DNA from: Bradyrhizobium monzae
GTDB taxonomy: Bacteria > Pseudomonadota > Alphaproteobacteria > Rhizobiales > Xanthobacteraceae
DNA: 64,000 nt
Direction: 5' to 3'
Assembly: GCF_021458635.1 (NCBI RefSeq)
Contig: NZ_JAIRDQ010000012.1
Location: forward strand, 62,001 to 126,000
The notes under the pieces: generated by a model
What the model saw: only the letters and a program-made list of their open reading frames with translations
What the model was told of the DNA's origin: nothing
Database searches by the model: none
Part shown: piece after piece, positions 8,583 to 18,002 of the stretch
Layout: the number at the start of each line of letters is the position of its first letter
How positions within the stretch are numbered: the first letter of the stretch is position 1
Position numbers and translations under genes: made by a program

Positions 8583-9419
8583 TTGAGGGCCGATCTGCCG
8601 AACAAGGATGCGGTCGCCAGACGAATGTCGGTTGACAACGAGGGCAGTTCATTCAAATCGGACAAGGCACGCGGCCGGCGGAGAGACCGAAAGACGCTGC
8701 TGCTGACCGGAGCATCGCGTGGGATAGGTTACGCCACCGGAAAGCTGTTTTCGGAAGCAGGCTGGCGGATCATCTCCTGCGCGCGGCAACCGATCGATGC
8801 CCGGCGATGTCCTTGGGAGGCCGCATCCGACAATCATGTCCAGCTCGACCTCAGCGAGCATCGGTTGCTGCCGCGCGCTATCACCGAGGTTAAAGAGCGC
8901 CTCGCGGGCGCGCCGTTGCACGCCTTGGTCAACAACGCAGCGATGTCACCGAAGACGACGAGCGGCGCACGACTAACATCGTTGGCGACATCGATCGAGA
9001 CCTGGATGGACGTATTCCATCTCAATTTGGTGGCTCCAATTCTGCTTGCGCAGGGGCTCTTTGGCGAATTGAAAGCCGCGTCTGGATCGATCGTCAACGT
9101 GACCTCAATTGCAGGCTCGCGGGTGCACCCCTTCGCCGGCAGTGCCTACGCGACTTCGAAAGCCGCTCTTGCGTGTCTCACGCGCGAGATGGCTCACGAC
9201 TACGCGCCGCATGGAATTCGTGTGAATGCAATCGCCCCGGGCGAGATCAAGACGGATATTTTGTCACCGGATACGGAAGCACGGGTCGTACCGAACATTC
9301 CGCTGCGCCGGGTGGGGACCCCTGAAGAGGTCGCTAAGGTCATCTTCTTCCTGTGCTCGGATGACGCCAGCTATATCACCGGCGTCGAAGTGCCGATCAA
9401 TGGTGGCCAACACCTCTGA
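8583..9419 (+). CDS. Short-chain dehydrogenase/reductase (NodG/FabG-like)
   Basis: A 278-residue classical SDR. After about 35 polar residues comes the NAD(P) site TGASRGIGYATG, then NNAA, a catalytic Ser in NVTSIAG, YATSKAAL (Tyr and Lys) and NAIAPGEIKTDI, ending ITGVEVPINGGQHL. It is closest to FabG/NodG-type 3-oxoacyl reductases. The start appears to be TTG 8583, since AGGAGG at 8572-8577 fits only that codon; ATG 8625 is the alternative. Co-orientation with the nod operon suggests acyl-chain or other Nod-factor tailoring, but this is inference. The symbol nodG is withheld because the substrate cannot be read from sequence. Confidence 0.85.
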   Translation: MRADLPNKDAVARRMSVDNEGSSFKSDKARGRRRDRKTLLLTGASRGIGYATGKLFSEAGWRIISCARQPIDARRCPWEAASDNHVQLDLSEHRLLPRAITEVKERLAGAPLHALVNNAAMSPKTTSGARLTSLATSIETWMDVFHLNLVAPILLAQGLFGELKAASGSIVNVTSIAGSRVHPFAGSAYATSKAALACLTREMAHDYAPHGIRVNAIAPGEIKTDILSPDTEARVVPNIPLRRVGTPEEVAKVIFFLCSDDASYITGVEVPINGGQHL

Positions 9420-9726
9420 TCGGTTGAAGATGGACCGATCGGTGCACGACACAAGCTTGTCTCTCTGGCCGACACCTGCGAACGTCAATCGAAGCTGCAA
9501 TGAAGCGACACGTCAAAGAATTCAGGTCTGCAATCTGGCCAGGAGATCCGTTGCCCCGGACGAAGATGCAACACATTTGCTCGTGCGGTCGCGTTGCTGA
9601 AGAGCGCCGTTTGCGATCAGGAGTCGTCAACCCAAAGCTTGCCTGTTCAGATGGAAACTGGCTCCCGTCATTCAACGCAACACCTTGGACTAGCGAAAGA
9701 CTTCGCTGCAAAGCATCATGGTACCA
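9420..9726. other. Spacer between the SDR gene and the LOG gene
   Basis: Short open frames only. One (9500-9730, plus) has a CSCGR stretch but no recognised family. Composition changes to strongly GC-rich codons at about 9720, where the LOG gene begins, which suggests a junction between islet and core-like DNA. Confidence 0.4.
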
Positions 9727-10332
9727 ATGAGCACGATCAAAACCGTCTGTGTCTATTGCGGCTCCGGTCCCGGGACCAATTCCCACTTCATCGAAGGCGC
9801 CAAGGCTTTCGGCAAGGCGCTCGCCGAGAACAACATCCGCCTGGTCTATGGCGGCGGTTCGCTTGGCCTGATGGGCTCGGTCGCCACCTCCGTGCTCGAT
9901 CACGGCGGCACCGTCACCGGCATCATTCCCGAATTCCTGCGGAAGCGCGAGAATGCGCTGACCCGCGTGCAGGAAATGATCGTCACGCCCGACATGCATG
10001 AGCGCAAGCGGTTGATGTTCGAGCGCTCCGACGCCTTCGTGGCGCTGCCGGGCGGCGTCGGCACGCTGGAGGAGCTGGTCGAGCAACTGACCTGGAAGCA
10101 GCTCGGCCGTCACGCCAAGCCGGTGCTGCTCGCCAATATCGCCAATTTCTGGGAGCCGCTGTTCTCGCTGCTGTCGCACATGCGCCAGATCGAGTTCATC
10201 CGCACCGGCTTTTCCGTCGATATCCTCAAGGCCGATCGCGTCGAGGACATCCTGCCGAAGCTGAAATCGGCGGTGGCCCAGATCGCCGAGGCGGAAAAGC
10301 AGCTCGCGCCGGACATCGTGCGGAAGCTCTAA
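9727..10332 (+). CDS. LOG-family cytokinin riboside 5'-monophosphate phosphoribohydrolase
   Basis: A 201-residue Rossmann-fold protein of the TIGR00730/LOG family. Members release free cytokinin bases from nucleotide precursors, though many bacterial ones are called only putative lysine decarboxylase. The catalytic signature is PGGVGTLEEL, with VYGGGSLGLMG near the N terminus and ERKRLMFERSDAF. ATG 9727 (MSTIKTV...) gives a standard N terminus; ATG 9718 adds three residues. Codons end mostly in G/C, unlike the nod genes, so it resembles a resident chromosomal gene. Its last 107 bases overlap the opposite-strand VOC frame. Confidence 0.9.
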   Translation: MSTIKTVCVYCGSGPGTNSHFIEGAKAFGKALAENNIRLVYGGGSLGLMGSVATSVLDHGGTVTGIIPEFLRKRENALTRVQEMIVTPDMHERKRLMFERSDAFVALPGGVGTLEELVEQLTWKQLGRHAKPVLLANIANFWEPLFSLLSHMRQIEFIRTGFSVDILKADRVEDILPKLKSAVAQIAEAEKQLAPDIVRKL

Positions 10333-10711
10333 GATTTTTCAGCCGGAAACGTCCCGTTTCGATCCGGTTGCCATCGGGATCGACGACGAAGGCTGCGTAG
10401 TAGCGCACGCGGTCGTGCGGGCGGAGGCTCGGTGCGCCATCGGATGCGCCGCCAGCCACAAGCGCGGCAGCGTGGAATACATCGACCTCGGCGGTTGTCT
10501 TCGCCCGCAGGCAGATATGCACGCCGCTCTCCGGTGCTACGTACGGCATCGCCTCGCGCAGATTGATCCAGAACTCCGGATAGGCCTTGCGGAAGCCAAT
10601 TGTGCGATGAAGTGTGACCAGGCGCGGGAGCCCGCGGGCAGCGAGCGTGGCGTCGTAAAATCTTGCAGAGCGTTTGAGATCGCTGACGCCGACGGAGATG
10701 TGGTCGATCAT
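10226..10711 (-). CDS. VOC (glyoxalase/bleomycin-resistance fold) family protein with abnormal tail
   Basis: The protein starts MIDHISVGVSDLKRSARFYDA, typical of the VOC metalloenzyme superfamily, and carries FVVDPDGNRIE near residue 115, where such proteins normally end. Instead the frame runs on for over 35 Arg/Pro/Ala-rich residues across the 3' end of the LOG gene on the other strand. The natural terminus was probably lost in a small deletion that brought the two convergent genes together. The substrate is unknown. The frame opens further upstream to 10762, but ATG 10711 fits the family. Confidence 0.75.
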   Translation of the reverse strand: MIDHISVGVSDLKRSARFYDATLAARGLPRLVTLHRTIGFRKAYPEFWINLREAMPYVAPESGVHICLRAKTTAEVDVFHAAALVAGGASDGAPSLRPHDRVRYYAAFVVDPDGNRIETGRFRLKNLRASARCPARAAFPPRRSGPPPISASAGCPRRDRP

Positions 10712-10746
10712 TGCTAGTGCTCCCCCTCTCTCCTTCTCGTCATTGC

Positions 10747-10809
10747 GAGCGAAGCGAAGCAATCCGGACTGTTACCGCGGAAAGACTTTTGGATTGCTTC
10801 GCTTCGCTC
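10747..10809. repeat. Bradyrhizobium-type palindromic intergenic repeat
   Basis: The arms GAGCGAAGCGAAGCAATCC (10747-10765) and GGATTGCTTCGCTTCGCTC (10791-10809) are exact reverse complements with a 25-base loop. I recognise the GCGAAGCGAAGCAATCC arm as a very common dispersed intergenic repeat of Bradyrhizobium and relatives. It lies just upstream of the VOC gene, inside the core-like block. Confidence 0.85.
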
Positions 10810-11147
10810 GGTGTTTGTGGTGCCGCCGGTATGTCCGCCGCCGCAGCCTACGCCGGCGCACCGACTTCACACGGTAGCAGGCCGCGTTCACCCAATGTCA
10901 CTGTAGAGACTTGCCGCCACGGGCATCCGGCGGATTTTCTCGTAGTGCAAAATTGCGAGCCTAAGGTCCGGTGTTCTTTCAACGCATTTAGGAAACGAAA
11001 TGCGCCGAGCAGGCTGATCACGTGGTGGCTCTATGCAAAAAGCCCGTTGAACTCTCCTGATACTGACTATTGCACCTCAAGACTGATGGAACTCGGAAGC
11101 CAAATGCTCGCGTATCGCCACCGGATTAGTTTTCGGCGGCGGGTACT
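10810..11147. other. Gene-poor spacer
   Basis: Nothing recognisable: short frames on both strands without family motifs. Composition drops from core-like to mixed here. Confidence 0.4.
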
Positions 11148-11342
11148 TCAGCCGCTCTGCGAGGACGCGCCGTCATTCGTCTTCCCGCCTAGCAGCTTTC
11201 CGGTCTTGCGATCTACGAAGTGCAGCTGGGAACAGGCGGGGCAAAACACGCCTTGAAACTGGTGTTCGGCAGCTTCGTCGTCGATTAGCCGATGCTGAAC
11301 CACAACTCGTGTGATCGGGCAGAGGAAAGTGATGGTGCGCAT
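11148..11342 (-). CDS. Small conserved hypothetical protein with CPxC knuckle
   Basis: A 64-residue protein beginning MRTITFLCPITR and containing FCPACSQLHFVDRKTGKLLGG. The single Cys near residue 8 plus the later CPAC pair suggest a small zinc-binding knuckle. I recall many similar 55-65-residue hypothetical proteins (xxFLCPxT...CPACxxxHFxxxxTGKLLG) in Bradyrhizobium, and conservation of this pattern is the main support. No function is known and there is no partner gene. Confidence 0.6.
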   Translation of the reverse strand: MRTITFLCPITRVVVQHRLIDDEAAEHQFQGVFCPACSQLHFVDRKTGKLLGGKTNDGASSQSG

Positions 11343-12173
11343 ATCTGCCCCATGCTGCTGGGCTCGGGTGAACAGGAAAACGGCCCGGCAGTGCGTGACC
11401 TCGCAACCAGCGCAGGTCCCGGCGTGCCACTCGGGATTAATCCAAACTACGACACCTGAACGGGGGCCGCCTTGTTCTCGCGCAAAACGCCATCACCGAT
11501 TTTTCAGATCGATGATCAATGCGTCGATGGCACGACTAATGTCTCGCGATCTTCTTCAATCGGAGTGAACCGAACTCCAAAGCTGCGGCATCTCGATGGT
11601 GCATAGCACAAACACGGATAGAGGTCGGTCAGGAACGGCCTTCTGACGAAATGTGCTTCAGGAGCTGCAAGCGCTGCGCAAGCTTCCGAGAAAAGTCGGG
11701 TTGGACATCGCGTGCGCTCGCTGCCAGCTCCAGCGACAGGCTGCATGAACACGGTCGCCGCCCGTAGGCGCTAAATGAGTCCGGATGACGGTCATGCGGG
11801 AACTTGCGCCTTTGGCGTTAGAGAGCGCAAGCAGGCGCTGCTGCATGATCGTTCAGGAGAGTTGCGCTCTCGGCAGTTTCCGTATGCGGCCCGGGCCGAC
11901 CAACCGCATCGACGCAGCTGGCGGCCTTGGTCGCGCCCATGGCGGGACGAGCTTGGCTCGATCGCGTCTAGCTGCGAATCGTACTGACAACGGCATTGCG
12001 ACCAGCACGAGGCAGTCCTGGAACCAACGATTGCTTGTGAAACGCACATAGCTTTTTCGACCCTGAAGAGGGCGTGTCGCCGAACTCGAAACCTGGCTGA
12101 TATCTCGATCCATCGAGGACGCTTGCTCGTGCAAGTCGCTCGGGAGCGCCGGAGCTGGTGAGTGGCATGGCGC
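11343..12173. other. Gene-poor region
   Basis: About 830 bases without a gene I can support. Open frames on both strands overlap and lack motifs, start signals or codon bias. No insertion-sequence remnant was recognised. Confidence 0.4.
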
Positions 12174-12338
12174 TCACGAGAACGTGGCGAAGAGCAAGAG
12201 AGCGCCCCAAAGCACCAAGCCGAGGAGAAGTGCCGCGAGCGGCCACCGAGTCCAGGTCCTCAGGGGTTGGGAGGCATCAGGAGATAAATAGCCATCGCCC
12301 TCGTTCAGGTGTAGTTTTGGTGTGCGCCAGTGCATCAT
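12174..12338 (-). CDS. Small single-pass membrane protein
   Basis: A 54-residue protein (MMHWRTPKLHLNEG...) with one hydrophobic segment near the C terminus (WPLAALLLGLVLWGALLLF, about residues 32-50), ending ATFS. A near-perfect AGGAGA lies six bases upstream of the start, the best ribosome-binding site in this gene-poor region. A short polar N-terminal half and a C-terminal anchor suggest a tail-anchored inner-membrane protein. I do not recognise the family, and no neighbour hints at a function. Confidence 0.6.
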   Translation of the reverse strand: MMHWRTPKLHLNEGDGYLSPDASQPLRTWTRWPLAALLLGLVLWGALLLFATFS

Positions 12339-13054
12339 TCATCTCCTATTTCGTGTGCTTCAATTGTCGACGAGGGGCCGATCTCGTCGACCAGAACGAT
12401 CGCGCCCGCCACCGAGCGGTCACGATCTTGGTGTGGACAAGCTCCGATCATCAGCCGTCACATGCCGCCGGGAAGTCTCGTGCGGCGCAGCGCCTGGTTC
12501 CCGGGCTCGATTGTTGCCCGAGAGTGCCGCGATAAATGTCTTCCTCGGCTCGTTCCCGCTCCTCAGCGGCCGAGGTCGCGCGCAGCCAGACGATCAGGCT
12601 TTTGCAGCACGAGGCAGGAAGTGAGCTCGGCTCATGTCGAGAAACTCGGAACATCACGGAACGGTCTCGTCATAGCTGAACTCCGCTGTCGACCTAGATG
12701 ATGTTCTAGCTGGACATCCTGCGGCTCGTTGCCAGATCAATGTAGGATCGCTTTGACTGCTTCGAAGACCTCTGACAGCTTTGCATCAAGGAGACGCTCT
12801 ACCTTGGTCCGATCCAGTTCCGTTCGTCGGAATCGCCCAGCGGACAACCTCGGCTTGCATCGCCGGCGCGCTATTTAAGGTCGAAGTAACGGTCGGTTCG
12901 GCGGTCCATGGTGGATCAGGTTCCTCTCTGTGAATCGTCTACAGCGCCAAGGCTGGTCAAGCCGGCGAGGGGTCATAGTCAGCGTAGCTGACCGCCAGCT
13001 GACGGACTTGAGGGTTTATGCGAGCGCGAGCCGCTTTAAGGGCACGCGTTGGCT
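12339..13054. other. Gene-poor region
   Basis: About 700 bases with only short unsupported frames. It precedes a decayed gene copy (13055-13256). Confidence 0.4.
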
Positions 13055-13256
13055 CGCCGCGATGGCGGGCCTCCAGCACGCCAAGGCGATCTTGGCGACC
13101 AGCGGCCAGGATTGGGCCGGAGGCCCAGACGACCGGCTTCGCACATTCCCAATCTGACATTTTTTCATAAGTGCTGATCGAGCGTACGAACCGCGGGTGC
13201 TGCACAACCGAAAACAGGACGCGCCGTGTCGGAGAGTATGGAAGCTCGTCGTAGGG
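13055..13256 (+). pseudogene. Decayed copy of the small gene at 16676
   Basis: Two frames match the intact protein encoded at 16676-17068. AMAGLQHAKAILATSGQDWA corresponds to VMADLKRDMAILATSGSDWA. After a frameshift and a stop, DIFS*VLIERTNRG corresponds to DIFSQALIERINGG. The DNA then continues to resemble the region coding EKGRAVLEFMEARP. At least one frameshift and one nonsense codon show it is inactive. Confidence 0.75.
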
Positions 13257-13784
13257 ATTCAACGCGGCGGCCGAAAAAGCTCAATCTGAGTGCTCCAGAC
13301 TTTGCCCATCGCAGCTTGCCGCGTTGACGCATCACGGTCGGCGCGTACGCCGTCAGCGCCGGCGCGTCGCCCGCGAGCAGGGCGAATGCTTTCTGACGGT
13401 GCTGAATTTGCGCAGATAGTCAGAACGCCTTCGACTTGGAAAAGGTCGTTTGCGCCGCGGTCCAAACGCGAGGGCGGCCGGCGCTCGTCTGCTCGCCTTC
13501 AAACCCCAGCTTGAGCCGATCCAACTGAGCGCAAATGCACCGCCTCCTGAATGGTCTGATCCTGACACCGCTGCTGGCCGAAGAAGTGCGGATGACTGAA
13601 TGTCACGCGGTTTGCATCGGCGCATTTCCTGCCCAAACGACCGTGCTCTATAGGTCAGCAAGGAAATGGCCGTTCCACACCACCCCTCTTGTCACTTCGG
13701 GGCTCCATATTTCACGCAAATGGTGCAAAAGTTACGGATTTCATGGGAAATTACGCCTTTTCATGCCAAGCTGTGCTCAACACC

Positions 13785-14287
13785 AAGTTCGCTACGGCCG
13801 CCTTCATCGCTATCTGATCCATTACGTTCTGGCGGAACGCGGCTTCGATCCGCCGAACATGGTGTTTCCAGTCTCCGCGGCCATTTTGGATAACATGAAC
13901 GCTTATCAGCGGATTCTTGAAAGCTATTCTGTCCGCCTGCTCCCCTTCATCAAATGGAAGGCGACGGGCGAACGGAGTGTTCGCGTCTTCAACGAGACGG
14001 CAGATTTCTAACGCTTCTTCGATGCCACTGCCACGCCTCACGCCGAATTTCTCTATGAATGGCGTGGCAAGGACAATCGATACAGATCTTCCGGCGGAGA
14101 CGAGATATCTGGTATCTTAGGATACGTTCAGGCGTAGCGTGACGGAGATCGTCGACATGCGGGGCGGCACTGTCGATCTATTATTTCGCTTCTCCACCAG
14201 AACAAGGGTGTTCTGTCGATACGTGGCCGGGAAAAGGAATTTGCCAAACTGACCGACAACGAGGCCGCCGAGATCGAGGTGAGCTAG
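13785..14287 (+). pseudogene. Fic-family protein, C-terminal half, broken
   Basis: The fragment starts just where the Fic motif (HPFxDGNGR) would be: GRLHRYLIHYVLAERGF, then NMVFPVSAAILDNM, LLPFIKWKATG and VRVFNETADF. A TAA at about 14009 replaces the Tyr expected in ADFYRFFDATP. One inserted base near 14062 shifts FLYE to VARTIDTDLPAETRYL. Another shift near 14196 leads into HQNKGVLSIRGREKEFAKLTDNEAAEIEV, ending at TAG 14287. The protein once belonged to the Fic AMP-transferase or toxin-like family. The N-terminal half and the catalytic motif are missing or unrecognisable. Confidence 0.8.
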
Positions 14288-14630
14288 GAATTCGTTTCCT
14301 GAGTGACTGCATCCGAGTGCAGGCGCACACCGAGATGATTCAGCGCCGCGCGACCAGGTCCCAGTGCCACATCGCTCCTATCGCATGCGAGTCACACTTG
14401 ACGGCGCTACTATGGCGCGCCTCCGAACATCGGGCCGCCATTGTGTCCGGAAAACCCTTCAGTGTTTCAATTGTAGTTGACTGAATAGAAGGCAGCACTT
14501 TTGCAGATATCAGGACGGAAGTGAATTCGCAAAAGCGGTTTATAAATCGCACGAAATGCGACGCGTCGCAACATTGCTAATTTGATCTTTCGTGCTAGAA
14601 GCCCCGCTCAACAACGAGTGGAGATTTCCA
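14288..14630. other. Spacer after the Fic pseudogene
   Basis: No gene recognised. The last 60 bases are AT-richer and may hold the promoter of the small basic protein that follows. Confidence 0.4.
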
Positions 14631-14813
14631 ATGGCGAAGAAAGTGAAGAAGGTAGTCCGCCGCGAGTACACGAAGGCGGACGTCAAAGAACTTCGCGCGC
14701 ACTCCAAGGCTAGGGTGCCGGTAGCGAAGATCGCGAAGTCTATGAAAAGGACGGAAGGTTCTCTCCGTCAAAAGGCAATCAAGCTCGGTATCTCTCTAGG
14801 GCATCGCCGGTAA
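14631..14813 (+). CDS. Small basic helix-rich protein, probably DNA-binding
   Basis: A 60-residue Lys/Arg-rich protein beginning MAKKVKKVVRREYTKADVKELRAHSKARVP. The remainder, VAKIAKSMKRTEGSLRQKAIKLGISL, looks like a Myb/SANT- or GcrA-like helix-turn-helix. I recall similar 55-65-residue proteins across Bradyrhizobium. I chose ATG 14631 because the basic KK repeat is the usual N terminus; the frame is open to 14592. The HU-family gene follows 430 bases later. Confidence 0.7.
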   Translation: MAKKVKKVVRREYTKADVKELRAHSKARVPVAKIAKSMKRTEGSLRQKAIKLGISLGHRR

Positions 14814-15244
14814 GAGAGAGGGGATCAGCTTTGTGCTTCTGTCCCGACGCCACCAGTATTCGCGGGCCCCAAGTTTCCTTCAGAGGTGACCTGTCCGCGC
14901 GAGCGTTACGAAGTTTGAAATAAAATGAGGCTCGCTCTGCGATCATCACTCGTCTGCGAGATCCGAGAGGGATTGGCTCTGATTGCCGCGCTGACTGCTG
15001 CATCGGCCAATTTCAAACATTGACCTGCATACCGAATAGGGCATGCGCCGTCCACCTGTGACGCGTGAGCGAATGCTGGAAACAAAGATCGTTGTGTTTT
15101 TGCTTCCGATAGGTTTTAAACCGGTCGACTTCATCACCTCAGTGAATGAAAGTAATTCGTGTAGTTTTGCCGTGCTCGAACAAGAGGAAAAGAGCCGGCG
15201 ATACATCACGCACTGTATCGTTCGGCGCTACAAAGGAATTCATC
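14814..15244. other. Spacer upstream of the HU-family gene
   Basis: Short frames only. An AAAGGAATT at about 15232-15240 serves as the ribosome-binding site of the next gene. Confidence 0.4.
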
Positions 15245-15550
15245 GTGGCCAAGATGACCAAGAACCAGCTCATTGACGCAATTGCTCAAGGAACGCAAGT
15301 TTCCAAAGGTGACGTAAAGGCCGTCATCGAGCAGTTGGCGACCGTCGGCTACAAGGAGTTGAACGAGTCTGGCGAGTTCGTCATCCCCGGCTTCGTCAAG
15401 ATGTCGGTCGTGAACAAGCCTGCTACTGAAGCCCGCAGCGGAGTTAATCCTTTCACGAAGGAGCCGATGGAATTCGCAGCCAAGCCAGCCAGCAAGTCGG
15501 TCAAGGCGTCGCCGCTCAAGGTTGCTAAAGTCGCAGTCGCGACATCATGA
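15245..15550 (+). CDS. HU-family DNA-binding protein
   Basis: A 101-residue relative of HU/IHF. MTKNQLIDAIAQGTQVSKGDVKAVIEQLA is the helical dimerisation part, GEFVIPGFVKMSVVNKPA the beta-arm, and ARSGVNPFTKEPMEF the conserved arm tip (RxGxNPxT). The extension AKPASKSVKASPLKVAKVAVA is Lys/Ala-rich. The start is GTG 15245 with AAGGA eight bases upstream; an earlier ATG in frame (15146) would add a non-homologous leader. Such short variants with Lys-rich tails occur in several copies in Bradyrhizobium. Role: nucleoid compaction or local gene regulation. Confidence 0.85.
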   Translation: MAKMTKNQLIDAIAQGTQVSKGDVKAVIEQLATVGYKELNESGEFVIPGFVKMSVVNKPATEARSGVNPFTKEPMEFAAKPASKSVKASPLKVAKVAVATS

Positions 15551-16675
15551 GGTCGGCTGCCGTGGATCGCGCTACGTGGCGTTGGTGCGAGGACGGATGG
15601 CGGACCGAGGTTGCCACTGCCGGCGTAGGCATGCCGTAAGAAGCTCATCGGCCAACAGCTGGTTGTCAGCCGAACGAGTGCTGACCCGCCTGGCAGTTGG
15701 GAAACGCAGTCCGGGACGACGGTCACGACCAGACGTGCGGATCGTTGGCGAAGACGAAGCGGATCTCGCTCGTCTTGCCGCCAGTCGAGGCGCTGGCGAG
15801 GCATGGCCGTCGGCGGCAGACGTCAAAATCGTCGCGATCGATAACGCAAAAGTAGAAAGCAAACCCTAATGGACGCCGCGGCGCGCGAATTGGTGCGATC
15901 CGAACGTTGCTTTCACCGAGCCCGAGGAAAGACGCCAATCATTCCGGCGATGCGACGATCGTGGCCTTTGCGCTTCCGGCCGTAGTACTGCGCCGAAACG
16001 AACTAAGCCGGACAATGGCCGCGGCCTTGGCGTGGCGGATGGCGCCTCGTAGCCGTTGTGACACTGCTGCCTACGACATGCCGATGATGATGGTTGTCAT
16101 GACAGCGCTGTCGGCGTCGGATCGGCAGCTGCATCATCATTTGGGGTAATCGGCAGCAACCGGCAGCCGCCTGGATCCCGCGAACTCATACGGACGTTGA
16201 TGATCGGCGCCGATCGGCCGGCGGTTCTTGACGTCTTGAGCCAACGGCCTGTCATCGGCAGCAATGCCGTGGGAAGGACTCGGCACTGCGCGGAACGGAC
16301 GTGGTCTGCGCCCCAGTCGGTGAGTTGCTTCGGTATGGCTACTCGGACTATGCAGGTATCGTCGAGGGGCCGTTGCACCTTGCGATCGCGAGGCGTAGTT
16401 TGGGTTTCGGCCAGTCCTATTTATACCAGCATAGCCCGCCCATTATTCCAGTTTATGGACATTCAGGTGGTCATTCTTGCTCGGATGCGCAGGGTTGTTG
16501 ACGAGATCTGCGAGTATGTGTCCCGGTACGACAGCGGCGGCGGGACCAATGTCGCCTCAAAAGTCCTGGGAGCAACCACCGGGGGAGAGACGTCGGCCGA
16601 CTGTGTACGGCAGGTTCGCCGCGAAGCGCTCTCGAAGGCGCCGACGATGTGGCGATAGTCACAAGAGGGTGCCGC
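15551..16675. other. Gene-poor region
   Basis: About 1.1 kb without a recognisable gene. A plus-strand frame ending at 15869 contains DVRIVGEDEADLARLAAS, which looks protein-like but matches nothing I know. No mobile-element remnants or tRNA were seen. Confidence 0.4.
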
Positions 16676-17068
16676 GTGAACTTCCAGGTCACGGTTCTTA
16701 AGATCCTGGTGAGCTATCCGGATGGGTTTGCCGTGATGGCGGACTTGAAGCGCGACATGGCGATCCTGGCGACTAGCGGTAGCGATTGGGCCGAACGCAC
16801 CCGACGACTGGGTTCGCTTGTGCCCGACCTTGACATCTTTTCGCAAGCCTTGATTGAACGTATCAACGGCGGGTGGCGCATAACGGAAAAGGGACGCGCC
16901 GTCTTGGAGTTCATGGAAGCGCGCCCCAGGCGTCCGGAGCCCGCAAAAGGTCCGCCCGAGTGCTCCATCCCCGCTGCCCCGCTGCCGGTGCTCGCGCGCT
17001 CAGGTCGGCACGGGCGGCGGCAGCGCCGCCGCTCCGACCACGCGCGAAGAAGCGCAAACGCTTCCTGA
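16676..17068 (+). CDS. Conserved hypothetical protein, possible winged-helix fold
   Basis: A 130-residue protein starting at GTG 16676 with AGAGGG upstream. Residues 1-85 look folded: VNFQVTVLKILVSYPDGFAVMADLKRDMAILA and LIERINGGWRITEKGRAVLEFMEA, the second part resembling the beta-wing of a winged helix. The rest is a basic, low-complexity tail rich in Arg and Ala, perhaps frame-damaged. I recall similar hypothetical proteins from Bradyrhizobium symbiotic regions. A broken copy lies at 13055-13256, so the family has been duplicated locally. No function is known. Confidence 0.6.
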   Translation: MNFQVTVLKILVSYPDGFAVMADLKRDMAILATSGSDWAERTRRLGSLVPDLDIFSQALIERINGGWRITEKGRAVLEFMEARPRRPEPAKGPPECSIPAAPLPVLARSGRHGRRQRRRSDHARRSANAS

Positions 17069-17775
17069 TCCGCTCGCACAAAAGGGACATTCGGCCGGAC
17101 CGCAGGTTCACAGGATCAAGGCAGGCGTCAGCCCGCGCCGATAATCCGGTCTACTCGCATGGTCCCGTTGGTTTCGAGGGCGTGCTCTAGAGGCTTGATT
17201 GGACAACACTCCATCGCAGGGGGAGAAAAAGAGGACCACGATCAGGAAACTCGCGCTATTTGCACTACCATTGAAGCGCGGCCGTGAAAATGCGCCCAGA
17301 AAAACGCAGCTGGTCTTCTCGGATTACACAACCGGGACAATCCACAAATCTGCTGGGTTAAAGACGAACGGCTCTCGTGTTTGCGCTAGATCAATTCAAC
17401 CTGCCCGGGAACCGATACTGTTTTGCACATGCCAAAACCGCTCGCCGACTGAGCTGTTGCGGCTGCGTGGCTTGGGAGGTCCGGACACCTCCTCGCCACG
17501 CTCCTCGCGAAAGGGTGGGAGAAGTGCAAGATCCAGTCAGAAACCAAAACTGCCGTCCTCAAATCTTCCTTGTTGATGAGACGAGCGCGCGCACGATCGC
17601 AGCAGCGCAAGTGGCCTCAACTGACGCATGGCTTGAGGCATGGCTTGCCCGCTTCCTGCAGGTCCTCAGACAACTTGGAAAGCGAGGCTCCGCCTAACGC
17701 AAACCGGTCCGAATTCCCAGAGAGACGGAAGCACGTTGTAGCGCAATCCGCGCTGTTTGCGCCAAACCTTCGGCT
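17069..17775. other. Gene-poor region
   Basis: About 700 bases. Only short overlapping frames without motifs or start signals are present. Confidence 0.4.
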
Positions 17776-17895
17776 CTAGGGTACATTGACCGGTGGCATG
17801 GATGCGGTTGGGCGCGGCACGAAACCAATCTGATGCTGGCTGCGCGCCGCCAGCATAATCACAAAGGTCACAAAGAGGATTAGCAGGCCGCGCAT
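17776..17895 (-). CDS. Very small hydrophobic protein (tentative)
   Basis: A 39-residue ORF, MRGLLILFVTFVIMLAARSQ..., with one N-terminal hydrophobic stretch that could be a signal peptide or membrane anchor, and a short Pro-rich tail. GGAG lies 11 bases upstream of the ATG, a little far. I do not recognise it; chance is possible. Confidence 0.35.
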   Translation of the reverse strand: MRGLLILFVTFVIMLAARSQHQIGFVPRPTASMPPVNVP

Positions 17896-18002
17896 CTAAA
17901 AAAGGCTCCAATATCGGTAGCCGATATATGAATTCGTTGACGTGAGTGCCATAGCGGCGCCCCTGCGCGCGTAGGCCGTCGCCATCGACACGGCCGTACC
18001 GG

